In this document: one piece after another, positions 9,488-19,890 of the stretch
Numbering within the stretch: position 1 is the first letter of the stretch
How the letters are laid out: each line of letters opens with the position of its first letter
NCBI GenBank assembly: GCA_019648995.1
Contig: BLXT01004960.1
Coordinates: forward strand, 645,815 to 668,569
DNA length: 22,755 nt
Direction of reading: 5' to 3'
Origin: Plakobranchus ocellatus
Taxonomy: Eukaryota; Mollusca; Gastropoda; Plakobranchidae
Notes under the pieces: generated by a model
Seen by the model: only the letters and a program-made list of their open reading frames with translations
The model's database searches: none
What the model was told of the DNA's origin: nothing
Made by a program: the position numbers and the translations under genes

Positions 9488-9685
9488 ACACGAATCCCCC
9501 ACAATAGCAGCTGTAGCAACAAAAAATCTGTTTAATTTTTCGCCTTCATTTTTTTCATTTGTATGTGTGTGTGTGCCTGTGTGTGTGTAATATTTATATA
9601 TATGCACTTGTTGTAGTTTTTTATTCTTTTCATGTATTATTGTTATCATCATTATTATTATTATTCTCACGATAATAATTATTAA

Positions 9686-9919
9686 CCAGACACTGCCAAA
9701 AAAGAAAAGATTAGAGAGCAGCAGAAAAAAGAGAGCAACAAGCGGAATAAACGTCCTACTCAATCCAACTTATTCTACAGTCTACACCCTGACGACATCA
9801 GCAAAGGATTGAAACAACATTGTAGGTGTTTTAATGCACGAAATGAATGTCTAGGTGAGAAAAATTTGTTGTTTATTTACCAACCTTTATGCATACAAAC
9901 CCGAAGCTACCAGGTACAA
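9686..9919 (+). other. Unassigned open stretch, possible exon or repeat remnant
   Basis: A 78-codon stop-free stretch. It starts Lys/Glu/Gln-rich, then reads NLFYSLHPDDISKGLKQHC followed by RCFNARNECLG, a more protein-like composition than its surroundings. A donor-like CTAGGTGAGA lies at 9850-9859. No family was recognised, there is no start codon near the beginning, and it sits between two piggyBac remnants, so it may belong to a decayed transposon. Confidence 0.2.
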
Positions 9920-10024
9920 TAAGGCTCAACTCAAAGGACTATCCACCAGATCTATCTAAAAAAAAATTGCTATCAGTGAGTCCATCTTTCAGAGGAAAAG
10001 ACCAATGCTGATGGCCGCCTTCTC

Positions 10025-10345
10025 TAAAAAAAAGTCAGAAGCAGCCAGTTGTCATGCTAAGCACTGCCTATTAAGCAGCTGTCCAAAAAAAACCCCATCA
10101 GAGGCAAGCAGCAAACAAAGCTAGAGGTTGTCTTTGATTATAACATGAACCATGAATACTGGGGGGGCATTGACATGTCTGACAAAAATCATCTATTATC
10201 ACTACATGGAAGCTAGACCTATCCAAAGATACTGGAAGAAGCTTTTCTTCAATTTGGTGGATTATTTCCCCACTGTACTCTCCTATTCTGCACACACAAA
10301 GGCAGAACTGATGTATTGTATATATCTGTACTTGAATATTTTGCG
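10025..10345 (+). pseudogene. piggyBac transposase C-terminal fragment B
   Basis: From 10039 a frame reads KQPVVMLSTAY, matching the piggyBac segment in which a Lys-x-Val precedes a Leu-Ser-Thr. From 10118 another frame gives KLEVVFDYNMN then WGGIDMSDKN, the DYN-x-x-x-GG-I/V-D-x-S-D block. From about 10190 a third frame gives RPIQRYWKKLFFNLVDYF, the aromatic helix that follows in the family. The order and spacing fit a PGBD-type transposase with at least two frame changes and stops. Its wording differs clearly from fragment A, so the two come from different piggyBac lineages. The first part of the catalytic core is not visible. Confidence 0.7.
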
Positions 10346-10349
10346 AGTT

Positions 10350-11284
10350 TCAGCACAACCAGCTTGCCCATGACTTCATCATCTGCCAGCACCAAATGCC
10401 ATGGTGTCCACCCACTGCTTCATCCTTTTCAATTGATGATTGAAAACATATTATGTCTGCAGTGATAGAACTAATCCTGGGGAAGAAAAAGTTCACAACT
10501 TCTGAGGCCCTCTTCGTGAGATTGTCTGCTATAAACTTTGCAAGGCTCAAGGATTGTTATAATGTTAGGCCTTTATTCTTTAGCATTTTGTCTTGACTTT
10601 TCTGAAAACTTTGGGTTTTTACATCCAAATTTGCAAGTATAAGAAGTGTGTGAAAATTGTGTTGATCTAGCTTTTAAGATGATTTTTAAAAGAATACTAA
10701 TTTATTTTTGTTGATTAATTACAAGATAAATCATGGTTACATTTTTTTTTTCATCTCTATCTTATTAAAAAATAGTTTTCTTTCATTTGAAAGTGATTGA
10801 TTCTTGTTGTCACATTTTTTAAGCGCACTAATCACACCATATAATGTACACCTATTAAAATTCTAGGTATTACATAAACCTACTTCTAGTTTGCTAAATG
10901 GATTACACTAAAGAACGCCACAGGAATATTTTGAATGAACTATGCTGAATTTGTAGAGAGCTGCTTATGACAGCCAAACAGAAAAAAAATAATCAAAGGA
11001 AATATTTACGCTCATCTTATGACTGTGATATTTTATTTATTTATGGTTTTGACATGAAAAACGATGACGAGACACACATTCTGAATATATGTGCAATAAG
11101 TTTTATTTTCAGTTGAAAAATATTAAAAAACGACACAGTGCACCTTCACTTTTGAAAGTGTGAGCGACTTATGAACAGCATAAGGACAAATGGTGTCCCT
11201 TTGATCAAACCTTGAGTAGGGATCAATGTGCATCATGTAAACATCAGGCAACTCTCACAAAAGGATGCTTGAGAAGGCAAAGTT
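10350..11284. other. AT-rich stretch without recognised gene
   Basis: After the piggyBac remnant the sequence is AT-rich with T runs (10743-10752) and no open frame of note on either strand. No repeat family recognised. It ends at the start of the 56-bp minisatellite. Confidence 0.5.
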
Positions 11285-12212
11285 TGTGCTAAGCAACATT
11301 CAACAATAAAAACACCACACAAACCACACACCCGTCATCGTGTGACAGACTGCATTCAATGATAAAAACACCACACAAACCACGCACCCGTCATCGTGTG
11401 ACAGACTGCATTCATAAATAAAAACATCACATAAACCACACACCCTTCATCATGTGACAGACTGCATTCATCAATAAAAACACCACACAAACCACACACC
11501 CGTCATCGTGTGACAGACTGCATTCATCAATAAAAACACCACACAAACCCCACACCCGTCATCGTGTGAAAGACTGCATTCATCAATAAAAACGCCACAC
11601 AAACCCCACACCCGTCATTGTGTGACAAACTGCATTCATCAATGAAAACGCCACACAAACCACGCACCCGTCATCGTGTGACAGAGTGCATTCAACAATA
11701 AAAACACCACACAAACCCCACACCCGTCATCGTGTGACAGACTGCATTCATCAATAAAAACGCCACACAAACCCCACACCCGTCATCGTGTGAAAGACTG
11801 CATTAATCAATAAAAATACCACACAAACCCCACACCCGTCATCGTGTGACAGACTGCATTCAACAATAAAAATACCACACAANNNNNNNNNNNNNNNNNN
11901 AAACCACACACCCGTCATCGTGTGACAGAGTGCATTCAACAATAAAAATACCACACAAACCCCACACCCGTCATCATGTGACAGACTGCATTCAACAATA
12001 AAAATACCACACAAACCCCACACCCGTCATCAGGTGACAGACTGCATTCAACAATAAAAACGCCACACAAACCACACACCCGTCATCGTGTGACAGACTG
12101 CATTCATCAATAAAAACGCCACACAAACCCCACACCCGTCATCGTGTGACAGACTGCATTCAACAATAAAAACGCCACACAAACCCCACACCCGTCATTG
12201 TGTGACAGACTG
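11285..12212. repeat. Minisatellite, 56-bp units, about 16 copies
   Basis: The unit runs TGCATTCATCAATAAAAAC, then CACCACACAAACC, then CACACCCGTCATCGTGTGACAGAC. Unit starts at 11351, 11407, 11463 and 11519 give an exact 56-base period. Copies are highly alike, differing by CATC/CAAC, ACACC/ACGCC/ATACC and a few other changes. Each unit has a small inverted pair, GTCA and TGAC around a five-base loop. An assembly gap of 18 N (11883-11900) lies inside, so the true copy number is uncertain. The array ends at 12212 directly against a transposase fragment. With near-identical units and no unique spacers it is not a CRISPR array. Confidence 0.92.
11883..11900. other. Assembly gap (18 N)
   Basis: Eighteen undetermined bases inside the 56-bp minisatellite. 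The flanks are out of register with a simple continuation (ACCACACAA before, AAACCACACACC after), so repeat units were probably collapsed here. Confidence 0.99.
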
Positions 12213-12213
12213 G

Positions 12214-12990
12214 GAGAGCAGAGCAACAGTACAACCGCCAGGCAGACATGAAAACGATATCGGCCCGATCACCAACAGCAATTATGTACCAATGACAGAC
12301 ACAGCAAGATTACATGAGTAGCAATGTATCACAGAAACAAGCATGACAATTATAGACCAATTACAGCAACTGACACACAGTATCTCATCTCATTTCTCAT
12401 GCAAAAGAGCTTCAACCTAAAATAGGCCCCATTACATCATCATTGGACACAGTCTTAACCAAACACAGAATAACACCACAGGCATATCATAGTAGATCAT
12501 TCGTAGGGAACCATTGCCACAATTATCTTCAGTCAGCAGTATACACAGACCTCACCCAGACAACTGTCATAAAAACACAACAATGCACAAGTAGTCCCAT
12601 GATAATAGAAAAGCTTGCACCCTCCAGTTACTCTTTGATAATCTCAACAATGCATTGATTCAGCACAGTGCATAGAGCCATCTCGCACACAAAATCCATC
12701 GCATCTAATTCACTTCCAGGAATAGAAATTGCAATAGACACCTATATGGCCATATATAGAAGAATGTTTCCACGTTAAATCATACCCAAGCAACATCTAC
12801 TAGAAAAACACTGCATTCCACACATAAAACAACATTTGTTTGGACTCGGACTATTAGGAGAGCAGGGGACTGAGAACAGTCACCAGATGATTGGACTGCT
12901 TGAGACAAGAGTGAGAGGAATAAAAAATGACATGCCTAAGTTAAAATTCAATCATCGCATCTGCTGCAAGTGGCCCCTGCTCTCAGAGAT
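12214..12990 (+). pseudogene. RAG1/Transib-like transposase, C-terminal fragment (copy C)
   Basis: One frame (12443-12658) reads YHSRSFVGNHCHNYLQ, an element of this transposase family between the zinc site and the C-terminal region, followed by VYTDLTQ. After stops, another frame gives IAIDTYMAIYRRMFP and then, from about 12784, PKQHLLEKHCIPHIKQ, GLGLLGEQGTENSHQ and LLETRVRGIKND. This last part is colinear with copy B at 5650-5890 (PKQHILEKHC, FHGEHWG, LERRG) but clearly diverged, so it is another subfamily. The Glu in LGEQG is the candidate last catalytic acid. Only the last third of the protein is present; it begins where the minisatellite ends. Inactive. Confidence 0.6.
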
Positions 12991-13860
12991 TCTGTATAAA
13001 GCAGTAATGATAATATATATTTACTTGCTTGTGATAAGATCTGTGTATTATTTTACTGCAATACACGATTGGCTTCAGTATTTATTCAACATTTGTTTTC
13101 CTGTGATAAGATGTGCGTTCCTCATGCCTGTGTATCTGTATTGATTTCATAAAGTTGAGAAATAATCTAGAAAAAAGTCACTGTTGTACAGTTATTTTCC
13201 TTCTGTGTGGAGTATGCCTGGGATATTTACCATGGATATGGATTTAACGGGGTCTAACTTGGAAAGTAAAAACTAAAAGAGAAACAGGAAAAAACTATCC
13301 GTGAGTGTTAAAGTAAGATGTCTTACATTTGGCACAAGTTGAATCAAATTCGTCCCATTAACTTATTAGCAGACGTTTGTCTAAAAACAGAAAAAGTATG
13401 CCAACTTGCAAGGGCTATAGCTTTGAAAGTATTCATGATAGAAGTCTTGTCAAAAATGGTGCAAAATGTTGGCTTATTGATCACTTAGTTAATCAAACAT
13501 GAATCTTAAAATTTAACTGCGAGTTTACTACATGGCCCACAAGTGACTTGTTAACTGACCTTTGCTTGACCTAGATTAAGTCAACCCTGGTGTGGGCTAG
13601 CCCGCAGACTTAAACGAAGAGTGAGGGATGCTTTGAAATATTTTCAACGAATGTTTTCTGATCTTGGAGTTTTTAGTTTCAGAGAAGCGCATCCCTGCCT
13701 GCAAAGCAAGGTCCCTTGACCAGAAGATGCACAAAGCGCACTTGCAGCTGAAGATAAAAACATGCTTTAAAAAAAAAAAAGATGAAAAAAAAAAACCAAG
13801 TGGAAAAACCTGTAACACCTGTTCTTGATTGAGACGGGAGACTTAATGACAAAGGAATTA
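12991..13860. other. Stretch without recognised gene
   Basis: Contains two poly-A tracts (13769-13780 and 13786-13796) shortly before the Tigger remnant. The part from 13600 could hold the decayed DNA-binding half of that transposase, but I could not follow a frame with confidence. Nothing else recognised. Confidence 0.45.
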
Positions 13861-13867
13861 GACTGGA

Positions 13868-14829
13868 ATGGTTATACAATTAGTCATGTCTGGATTGATT
13901 GATGGCATAGACAAAGAGATCTTCCAAAAAAGTCCTGATGAACACATAATCAATACTGATGAAGCTGGCCTTGATTACAAATGCCTGTGGAACAAGACAT
14001 TGGCCAGGAATGTTAAAATTTGTATAGGACAAAAAAACCTGAAGGAGCGACTGTCCATTTTATTTGCTACAGACATGAATGGAGGCAAAAGTGAGAAAGC
14101 ATGGCAGCTAGTGCTTCCTCAAAACCATCCGCACACCAACAATCACTTACACTTTTACAGAAAAGCTGTCAAGACATTGTGGATAACAGGATCAATTTTT
14201 GAAGTATAGATTCACAAACTGGGCAGAGAGTTTCTCCTGGAAGGAAGAAGTGTTGCACCGCACTGTCTATCTTCACTTGACAGAACAGTAAAACTGGTCT
14301 TCTTGCGAGTCAATACAACTAGCATATAGCAGCCATGTTATCAGGGCGTGAGTCGTTACTTAGAAAGGAACAAGGCCTATAGACAGAAATATCAAAGCTA
14401 TTATTGTGTCAGAGAGTGGCAGTTCTAACAGCCACTCTAAGCTGACAGTTCTGACAAAATCAGCTTCTCCTTTTGCCTTCTGTAATGATGTCAAAACATG
14501 AGTCAATTTCCGAGTTGTTCACACAAACAATCTTTACAATGGTAGTGGAAAGTAGGTCAGAGAGAGATGACAGGGTTAATGGGGAACTGGCAATGCTATC
14601 CCCTGAAATCAAGGCATGCTTCCTACCTTGTAATCAAATATTACAGGAATACTCACAATGGATGACAATGTTGAGGAGACTGATCATCAACCTCACAGAA
14701 ATAGCTACAAATACAACTGAACTGGAGTATGCAGGAGAAGTAGATGATGACTGCTTAGGGGAAAGGAGAGGAGATGAGGTTATTATAACCAACAGGACAG
14801 CTGAAGCAGCCTTCAGATCTTTAGATTAA
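13868..14829 (+). pseudogene. Tigger/pogo-like (DDE_1) transposase, inactive
   Basis: The 113-codon frame from 13868 holds NTDEAG at residues 29-34, the pogo/Tigger first-Asp motif (Asp31), then KTLARN and KERLSILFATDMNG, which follow it in the family. After a stop at about 14207 homology continues in another frame: a degraded GRSVAPHC where an Asp-Asn would be expected, then KLVFLRVNTTS (about 14289-14323), a TAG, and QPCYQG (14330-14347), where the family has an Asp in place of the Tyr. So the second and third catalytic Asp are lost. A final frame (14473-14829) ends in an acidic VDDDCLGE region and a short Ala-rich helix, like Tigger C-termini. The CENP-B type DNA-binding half is missing or unrecognisable. 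Dead copy. Confidence 0.72.
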
Positions 14830-16041
14830 TCTGTTTTGACATCAGCGTGAAGGAGCGAGTGATACTCAGTGCATTTATCAACAACTAAAAGCCCAATGAA
14901 CAGGATAATTGTTTCATATAAGAAACAAGCCACTAGTCCAATTTTCATCAAGCCAGTAGGGAGTAGCAAAACAAAGACAATCATTAGGTGCAATTCCCTC
15001 AAGCCTATGGACAAGCGTCGATTTGGTTTGGTTTTATATATATAGCCAGTCCACTACATGGCGATCTCAGGCTGTTAGGCCCTCCTTAAGGCCAGGGCAT
15101 TAGTGGTGACAAGTATCGGAAGGAAGGGGCTTCCGGTGTATAGTAAAACGGCTTCTCCATCCTCATCCCTTTCCCATTTGTTTCATTTCTGTAGTATGTC
15201 TAGTACATTTTTTTTCCTCTTTCAATAATCCTTTAACAAAATATAAGCATCATTGCCCATGGGTTAAATCAGAGATTGAGACAATTTTCACCGCAAATTT
15301 TTATTGATATATTGTGTCTCTTGCTTTGGTTTGGCTGGAAGAAGAATCAAAAGGAAATCAATTATTTGCTAAAAAAAACTAACATCACAAAAATTTTGCA
15401 GTTTATCAAGATTTGGAAATTATATAAGCCAAATGGCTTTAAGCCTTCAAGAAGTACAAGAATTTATAAATTACTCCCTGCCTTTACCACACTATATAGG
15501 GTATACACTGTTACACATGTTCTGCCTTTTCTGAACACTTTTTGGGTTCAATGACTGTTTGGCCCTCTATTGAGCATGGAAATCACATTTTTGTCGAGAG
15601 AATCCTCTTATATCGGTGCAATGTTTACTAAAAGCATCCATCTTTATGCTGCCAAAATGGTGTAACACAATACATATACTGGAGTACAGCTGGTTTCTAT
15701 CAGGCTTTGATCTAGTTTGGAGGCCGTCCATAAACCTCTTGCCTTTTTTCGTCATGCAACAAAATTACAGAATTTACCCAGACTTTTTCCGTTCTCAGTG
15801 TTGAGAGTGAGAGTGGGAGTGGGAGAGTTAAGATTTGTGGTAAACCTCCACTCTCACTATGACACAGCATCATGTCTCCTTCTCGTCTTGTCAAACTCTC
15901 CGTCTTACGATGCCAATGGACATATTCATGCCTGCGACTGAAGGTTTGGATCACCTGAACTCATTTCCTCAACAAAGAAAAAACCATCAATGATATCAGG
16001 CCCAGAAAAAGGATTTGTCTTTGTGCCTCCTGGTAATAATC
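14830..16041. other. Intergenic DNA and probable TXNDC15 3' UTR
   Basis: No coding sequence recognised. The short hydrophobic minus-strand frame at 14826-15014 and the frames at 15276-15954 look like chance. The part from about 15300 to 16041 lies immediately downstream of the TXNDC15 stop codon on the minus strand and could be its 3' untranslated region. A GC-richer block at 15050-15130 may be an unrecognised repeat. Confidence 0.45.
15300..15305 (-). promoter_or_regulatory. Candidate polyadenylation signal for TXNDC15
   Basis: TTTATT on the plus strand reads AATAAA on the minus strand, about 740 bases after the TXNDC15 stop codon. It is the first such hexamer I found downstream. Placement only; no transcript evidence. 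Confidence 0.25.
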
Positions 16042-16253
16042 TCAGTCTATGTGTTGATGTTCCTGCCACAGCACTTTCAGCCTTGCGATGAAACCTTGGC
16101 CATACTGACTCTGGACAAAACCGTAGGCTGTGCATGTGGCCACAAACACCCAGGCAAGCCACAGCAGCCAGTCACGACCTTGCCTCACCACGCACGGCAG
16201 TGGACCCACAAAGTCAAGCGGTTCTAGCAGAACAAACTTGCGTGGTTCTAAAC
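16042..16253 (-). other. TXNDC15: TXNDC15 coding exon 4
   Basis: Acceptor ATTACAG/GT gives a phase-1 Gly codon with exon 3. It encodes LEPRKFVLLEP, then VGPLP, the membrane helix and the terminal HQHID, with the stop at 16042-16044. The upstream open extension to 16374 is intronic. Confidence 0.9.
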
Positions 16254-19200
16254 CTGTAATAGATATAGAACAAAATAGGGCAGATGTTGACAAGCTCAAC
16301 CAATTGACAAACAACAAACGCGCCTTAAGACATGTCTTTAGGAGTGCCATGGTTCTTGGAACTCTTTTGAGCAAAAATATTTCTAAGCTTGTTTTCCACT
16401 TCTTACTTACATCAATCTAGTTTACTCAACATACACCGTACCTATCTAGTTTTCATCACTACAAAGCTCATAAATTGCAATTGAAAGGATATCTAGGGTT
16501 AAGTTTCGAAATGCTTTCTGTGGTTAAGTTGGACTGGCCTACCGACTTGGCAACATATTTTGAAAAAATATGCAGTGAGCAAAAAGCTTTCAAACATTCT
16601 TACACTCACACACACAAGAAAAATCTATTATATCCTCCATTTTTTTTAAAGGTTATAACAAGAGTAACCTCAATGGATCACCAGCCACTTTTTAGCAAAG
16701 CCAACACTAGCCATGCTATCTGAGAAAATTGACAGTTATTTTGAATAACAAATCAGCTTTTTACTCGCTAAGAATGAGATGCTTTTTACCTGCTTTTTCA
16801 AGCAAGCTTTGATAAGCTTGCTAAACTGGAAAAATCTCCTCATTTGAGAGAACCAAAATGTGCCTTAACAACAATGTAAAATAGAATCCATACTTAACAA
16901 ATAAAAATTTATGCTCACGATAGATGTTTAAGCATCTTACTTTTCCGGAGAGGAAAAAGAATTCTTTGTTCAGTTAAGGAAAAAGTGACTCTTTCCAAAT
17001 CCGTTGAGAAAACCCCAGCATCCAGAAGCCAAAAGTGTTCTGATTGGTTTTTAATCTGACTGTCCTAACTGATTCCAAATTTAGAAATCTGCAGCATTGA
17101 TAGCAATACAAAGTGACTTTTACTTCATTCAGGGTTTAAGTGGGAACCTGTAAATATCTTGAAAACTTAGTCATGAGCAAGAACAATCTATCTAGTATTC
17201 ATAAGCAAAATGAGTGTAAAAGATGCTTTGTAGCAATACTGCAAGAGCTTATTTCTATTATTTTTTTTTTTGTGGTTAAACTTTACAGCCACACTCTGAT
17301 GTAGCAGGAAAAAAAGCTTATAATTATTTTTTATATTTAACATTTTTCTGAAATACGATTTGTGTTTTAATGGCTCTTGAACTTTAAGCTTACCTGTATT
17401 GTTGGTCACAAACTGTGTGAACTTGTCCAGGATACGGCTTGTGTGGTTAAACCGAACGGCAGATCTTGCATGGAAGAGCATTATGTTGGGAACAGCAACT
17501 GTCCCAAATCTTGCGTTCAAGCTGAGGAGGCAACCGATAATTTTTAAAAACAAAATAGGTGCAAGTAAAACAAAAAAACAAAAAATTTATATGAATAATT
17601 AATTAATACAAATTTTTTTTCCTCACTTGTAAACTTTGGTGTCTTGAAGCCCTGGGATAAAAGCCTGATAGAAACTCTACTTGTTTGTCTTCTTTTGTGT
17701 AAAGGTTTCCAACTGTTAAGTCATTTGTCAGTAGTTGATACAAAGAGTAGCCATGGTCATTTAACTTGAGCTTCAAACTCTGTCAGCAAAAAATCAAATG
17801 CATGCACCAATGGTTTCATGTAATAGAAACCTCCTCGCAACCAGCCAAAGCCGGCCCCTGCAACACAACGTTCCTGAGAGTCTTAGGTACTGATTGTAAA
17901 AAAATGACAAGTTTTCGCTTTGGCAAAGTTGTTCCCACATTCTTTACTCCTTTACTTAACTTGTACATTTCTTATGTGTTTCTACAAGAGAGACGTTAAT
18001 TTTTCATTAAATTTTTACAAAATTAAATATCTATGATGTTTCATTTTTGTCAGGTGGGGAAAAGTCAATTTAGGGAAAAAAAAAAAAAAAAGCAACTGAT
18101 TTAGAAGAGTTCATTCATGCACATTGGACTTATCTATTTGTTAATTGCTGAAAGGTTAATGACATTATCTGCAAGAGAAATATTCTATATATACTGACTA
18201 GCTGAAGTGTGACGTGTCAACAGCCAGTATGTCCAACTGTGGGAAAGCCCTCGCCAGCGCATTGTAGTGTGGAGCTGTCTGGGCACAGAAATGACACCAT
18301 GGAGCGTAGAACATGACCAAAACACAAGCCGAGAGTTTCTGACTTTTGCTTAAACTTAGGATATCTAACAGTTCCGTGCTGTTGACAATCTTCACCTGAG
18401 GATGCAGCAAATCAGAACAGAAGAGAGGAGAAATTGATAATTCGGAATACCAGAGTATGTAAATGTGTGCCATTGAGGTACAGCACCACAAATTAGGTTT
18501 TGGCTATTAATTATTGATAAAGATTGAAATATATATAAAGTAGTAAGATAACACACATTATGGGGCCATCATTTGTAAATGAAATGATGGCCCCATTTCA
18601 TCATTGCCTTCCATACAAACTAAATTTCATTTAAAAAGTTCAGGCCTTGCCTGATGCTGAAGCCTCATAATGAATGATTAAATATCTAGCCTGCTTCCAG
18701 TAGGCTAATTACGTCTCAAAGTAAAGTCTTAAATTACATATGAATGGGTTTGCTAATTAAACACAGGGTTTTTTGTTGGCTTTCAAACAGCAACAATTGC
18801 AGAGAGTAAAAAAATTAGTTAGCTCAATAATGATTATCTAATATCTGTTGAAATCTAGAATTTTGAACTGATTCTAAATACGCTTCCCCTGAAACATTAT
18901 TTGCTATGGTCGAAAAGCTCTTAGAATCAAAAAACTTTCCTCATTGAAAATCATTTTGTTTGTGATCTCAGATTTGAACAATGATTTTATTTTCAAAACA
19001 TCAATATGTTAAAAAAAATTCGAACAGAAAGAAAAAAAAAAAAAAGAGATTTACATGTATATCAACAGTGTTTTCCATTGAATTGCACACCAATTCATAG
19101 CTGCTTGTTTCCTTACCTTCCCAACATTTTCTGCTGTAACATTTTTGGTAGAACACTGAAACCTTGTCCTCTTCACTGAGTCTGTAATATTTGCTGTGCT

Positions 19201-19863
19201 GTTGGAATCTTTGATGCCCTCCTCGTCGCTCAACACAGAGCTCTGATTGTTCCACTCTGAGCTGTTGGCAGATGTGTCCTGACTTGCACTTTCTTCCACA
19301 AACTCGGACAGAAAGGAGTACACCAACGATTTAAATGTAGAAAACAGGGATATGTGCAAGAATGGGAAAATCTTCCGCTTAGAACTGTTGGGTTCTGTAT
19401 CTGAATTGGGATCAGAACTAGTGGTAGTTAATTTTTTCTTTCTCGTCATTCCAATAACCTGCAAGTGTGGAGATTCTGAATCTTCCTCCGAATCCACACC
19501 ATTGCCTGCAGTGTCCAGCAAGTCTGATTCATCTGATACAGACTCTCCATGTTTCCCCTGCTCGCTGGTTTGACTCACCACACCAAAAACATTTGATTCT
19601 GGAGATTTATCTTTGCCATTCTGATCATCATCTGCATGTGCTAGATGTTCTGATGCCTCTGCTAGAGAGGGGCTGATACCACTGGCCCCTGTGGCTTGGC
19701 AAGGTTCACCACTGCCAGTAGCAGTACCAGAACACGAAGCTTCATCATCTGCTCTAGGCGCAACTGTATCAACCACTGGATCAGGTTGTGCAACAGAAAA
19801 TGTCACTGTCCATACACACAGTTGCACAATCAATAACATCCAGGTTGTGGATACCATCCTCAT
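16042..19863 (-). CDS. TXNDC15: Thioredoxin domain-containing protein 15 ortholog (four coding exons)
   Basis: TXNDC15 is a single-pass membrane thioredoxin-like protein of the secretory pathway, linked in vertebrates to ciliogenesis (Meckel syndrome). Coding exons on the minus strand: 19863-19117, 18395-18199, 17521-17394, 16253-16042. They splice AAG/GTAAGG to CAG/GTG, CTA/GTCAGT to CAG/CTT and ACAG/GTAAGC to ACAG/GTT with phases 0, 2 and 1, giving 427 residues plus stop; the human protein is about 360. Residues 1-25 are a signal peptide with likely cleavage before QPDP. Residues 26-240 are acidic, Ser-rich and poorly conserved. The thioredoxin domain spans about 250-360, with FYAPWCHFCAQ as active site (CHFC, both Cys present), RFGTVAVPNIMLF holding the cis-Pro loop, and RFNHT. 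DWLLWLAWVFVATC forms the membrane helix near 390-404, followed by a short His/Glu-rich tail. Sequons include NVT, NST, NHT and NNT. All exons are clean, so the gene looks functional. Confidence 0.93.
17394..17521 (-). other. TXNDC15: TXNDC15 coding exon 3
   Basis: Begins after CCTCCTCAG with the C that completes a Tyr codon. It encodes LNARFGTVAVPN, RFNHTSR and NNTG and ends ACAG/GTAAGC. This is the most conserved part of the gene. Confidence 0.92.
18199..18395 (-). other. TXNDC15: TXNDC15 coding exon 2, CxxC exon
   Basis: Begins CAG/GTGAAG (VKIVNSTELL) and carries APWCHFC. The donor is CTA/GTCAGT, two bases before a TAG would form in the unspliced frame; using it makes the join to exon 3 match the residue spacing of vertebrate TXNDC15 exactly, which decides the site. 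Confidence 0.88.
18560..18596. repeat. Perfect 15-bp hairpin in TXNDC15 intron 1
   Basis: ATGGGGCCATCATTT (18560-18574) is followed by a seven-base loop and its exact reverse complement (18582-18596). It lies inside intron 1 (18396-19116). It could be a remnant of a small palindromic transposable element; no target duplication is evident. Confidence 0.85.
19117..19863 (-). other. TXNDC15: TXNDC15 coding exon 1
   Basis: 249 complete codons from ATG at 19863 to the donor AAG/GTAAGG. It encodes the signal peptide and the acidic variable region, ending CSTKNVTAENVGK. Met3 is a second possible start. Within residues 160-190 there is a notably hydrophobic, aromatic stretch (IFPFLHISLFSTFKSLVYSF) in an otherwise hydrophilic region. 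Confidence 0.9.
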
Positions 19864-19890
19864 TTTCTATTGCTGAGGAACCAAAAATAA
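19864..19890 (-). promoter_or_regulatory. Possible 3' splice site just upstream of the TXNDC15 start
   Basis: On the minus strand, TTATTTTTGGTTCCTCAG ends at 19873, nine bases before the ATG. It is a good acceptor, suggesting a non-coding first exon farther right. No matching donor or promoter was identified. Confidence 0.4.

Noticed and set aside
11751..12023. 90-codon minus-strand ORF
   Set aside because: It crosses the N gap and is a translation of the 56-bp satellite.
11285..12212. Regular array that looks like a CRISPR
   Set aside because: The whole 56-bp unit is repeated with no unique spacers, and the context is animal DNA with introns.
18396..18491. N-terminal extension of the CxxC exon starting with Met at 18491
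   Set aside because: It reads through the intron; a good acceptor (CCTCAG) precedes GTGAAG at 18395 and the splice phases agree with the other exons.
19051..19116. C-terminal extension of TXNDC15 exon 1 to a stop at 19051
   Set aside because: The donor AAG/GTAAGG at 19117 is strong, and the domain continues in exon 2.
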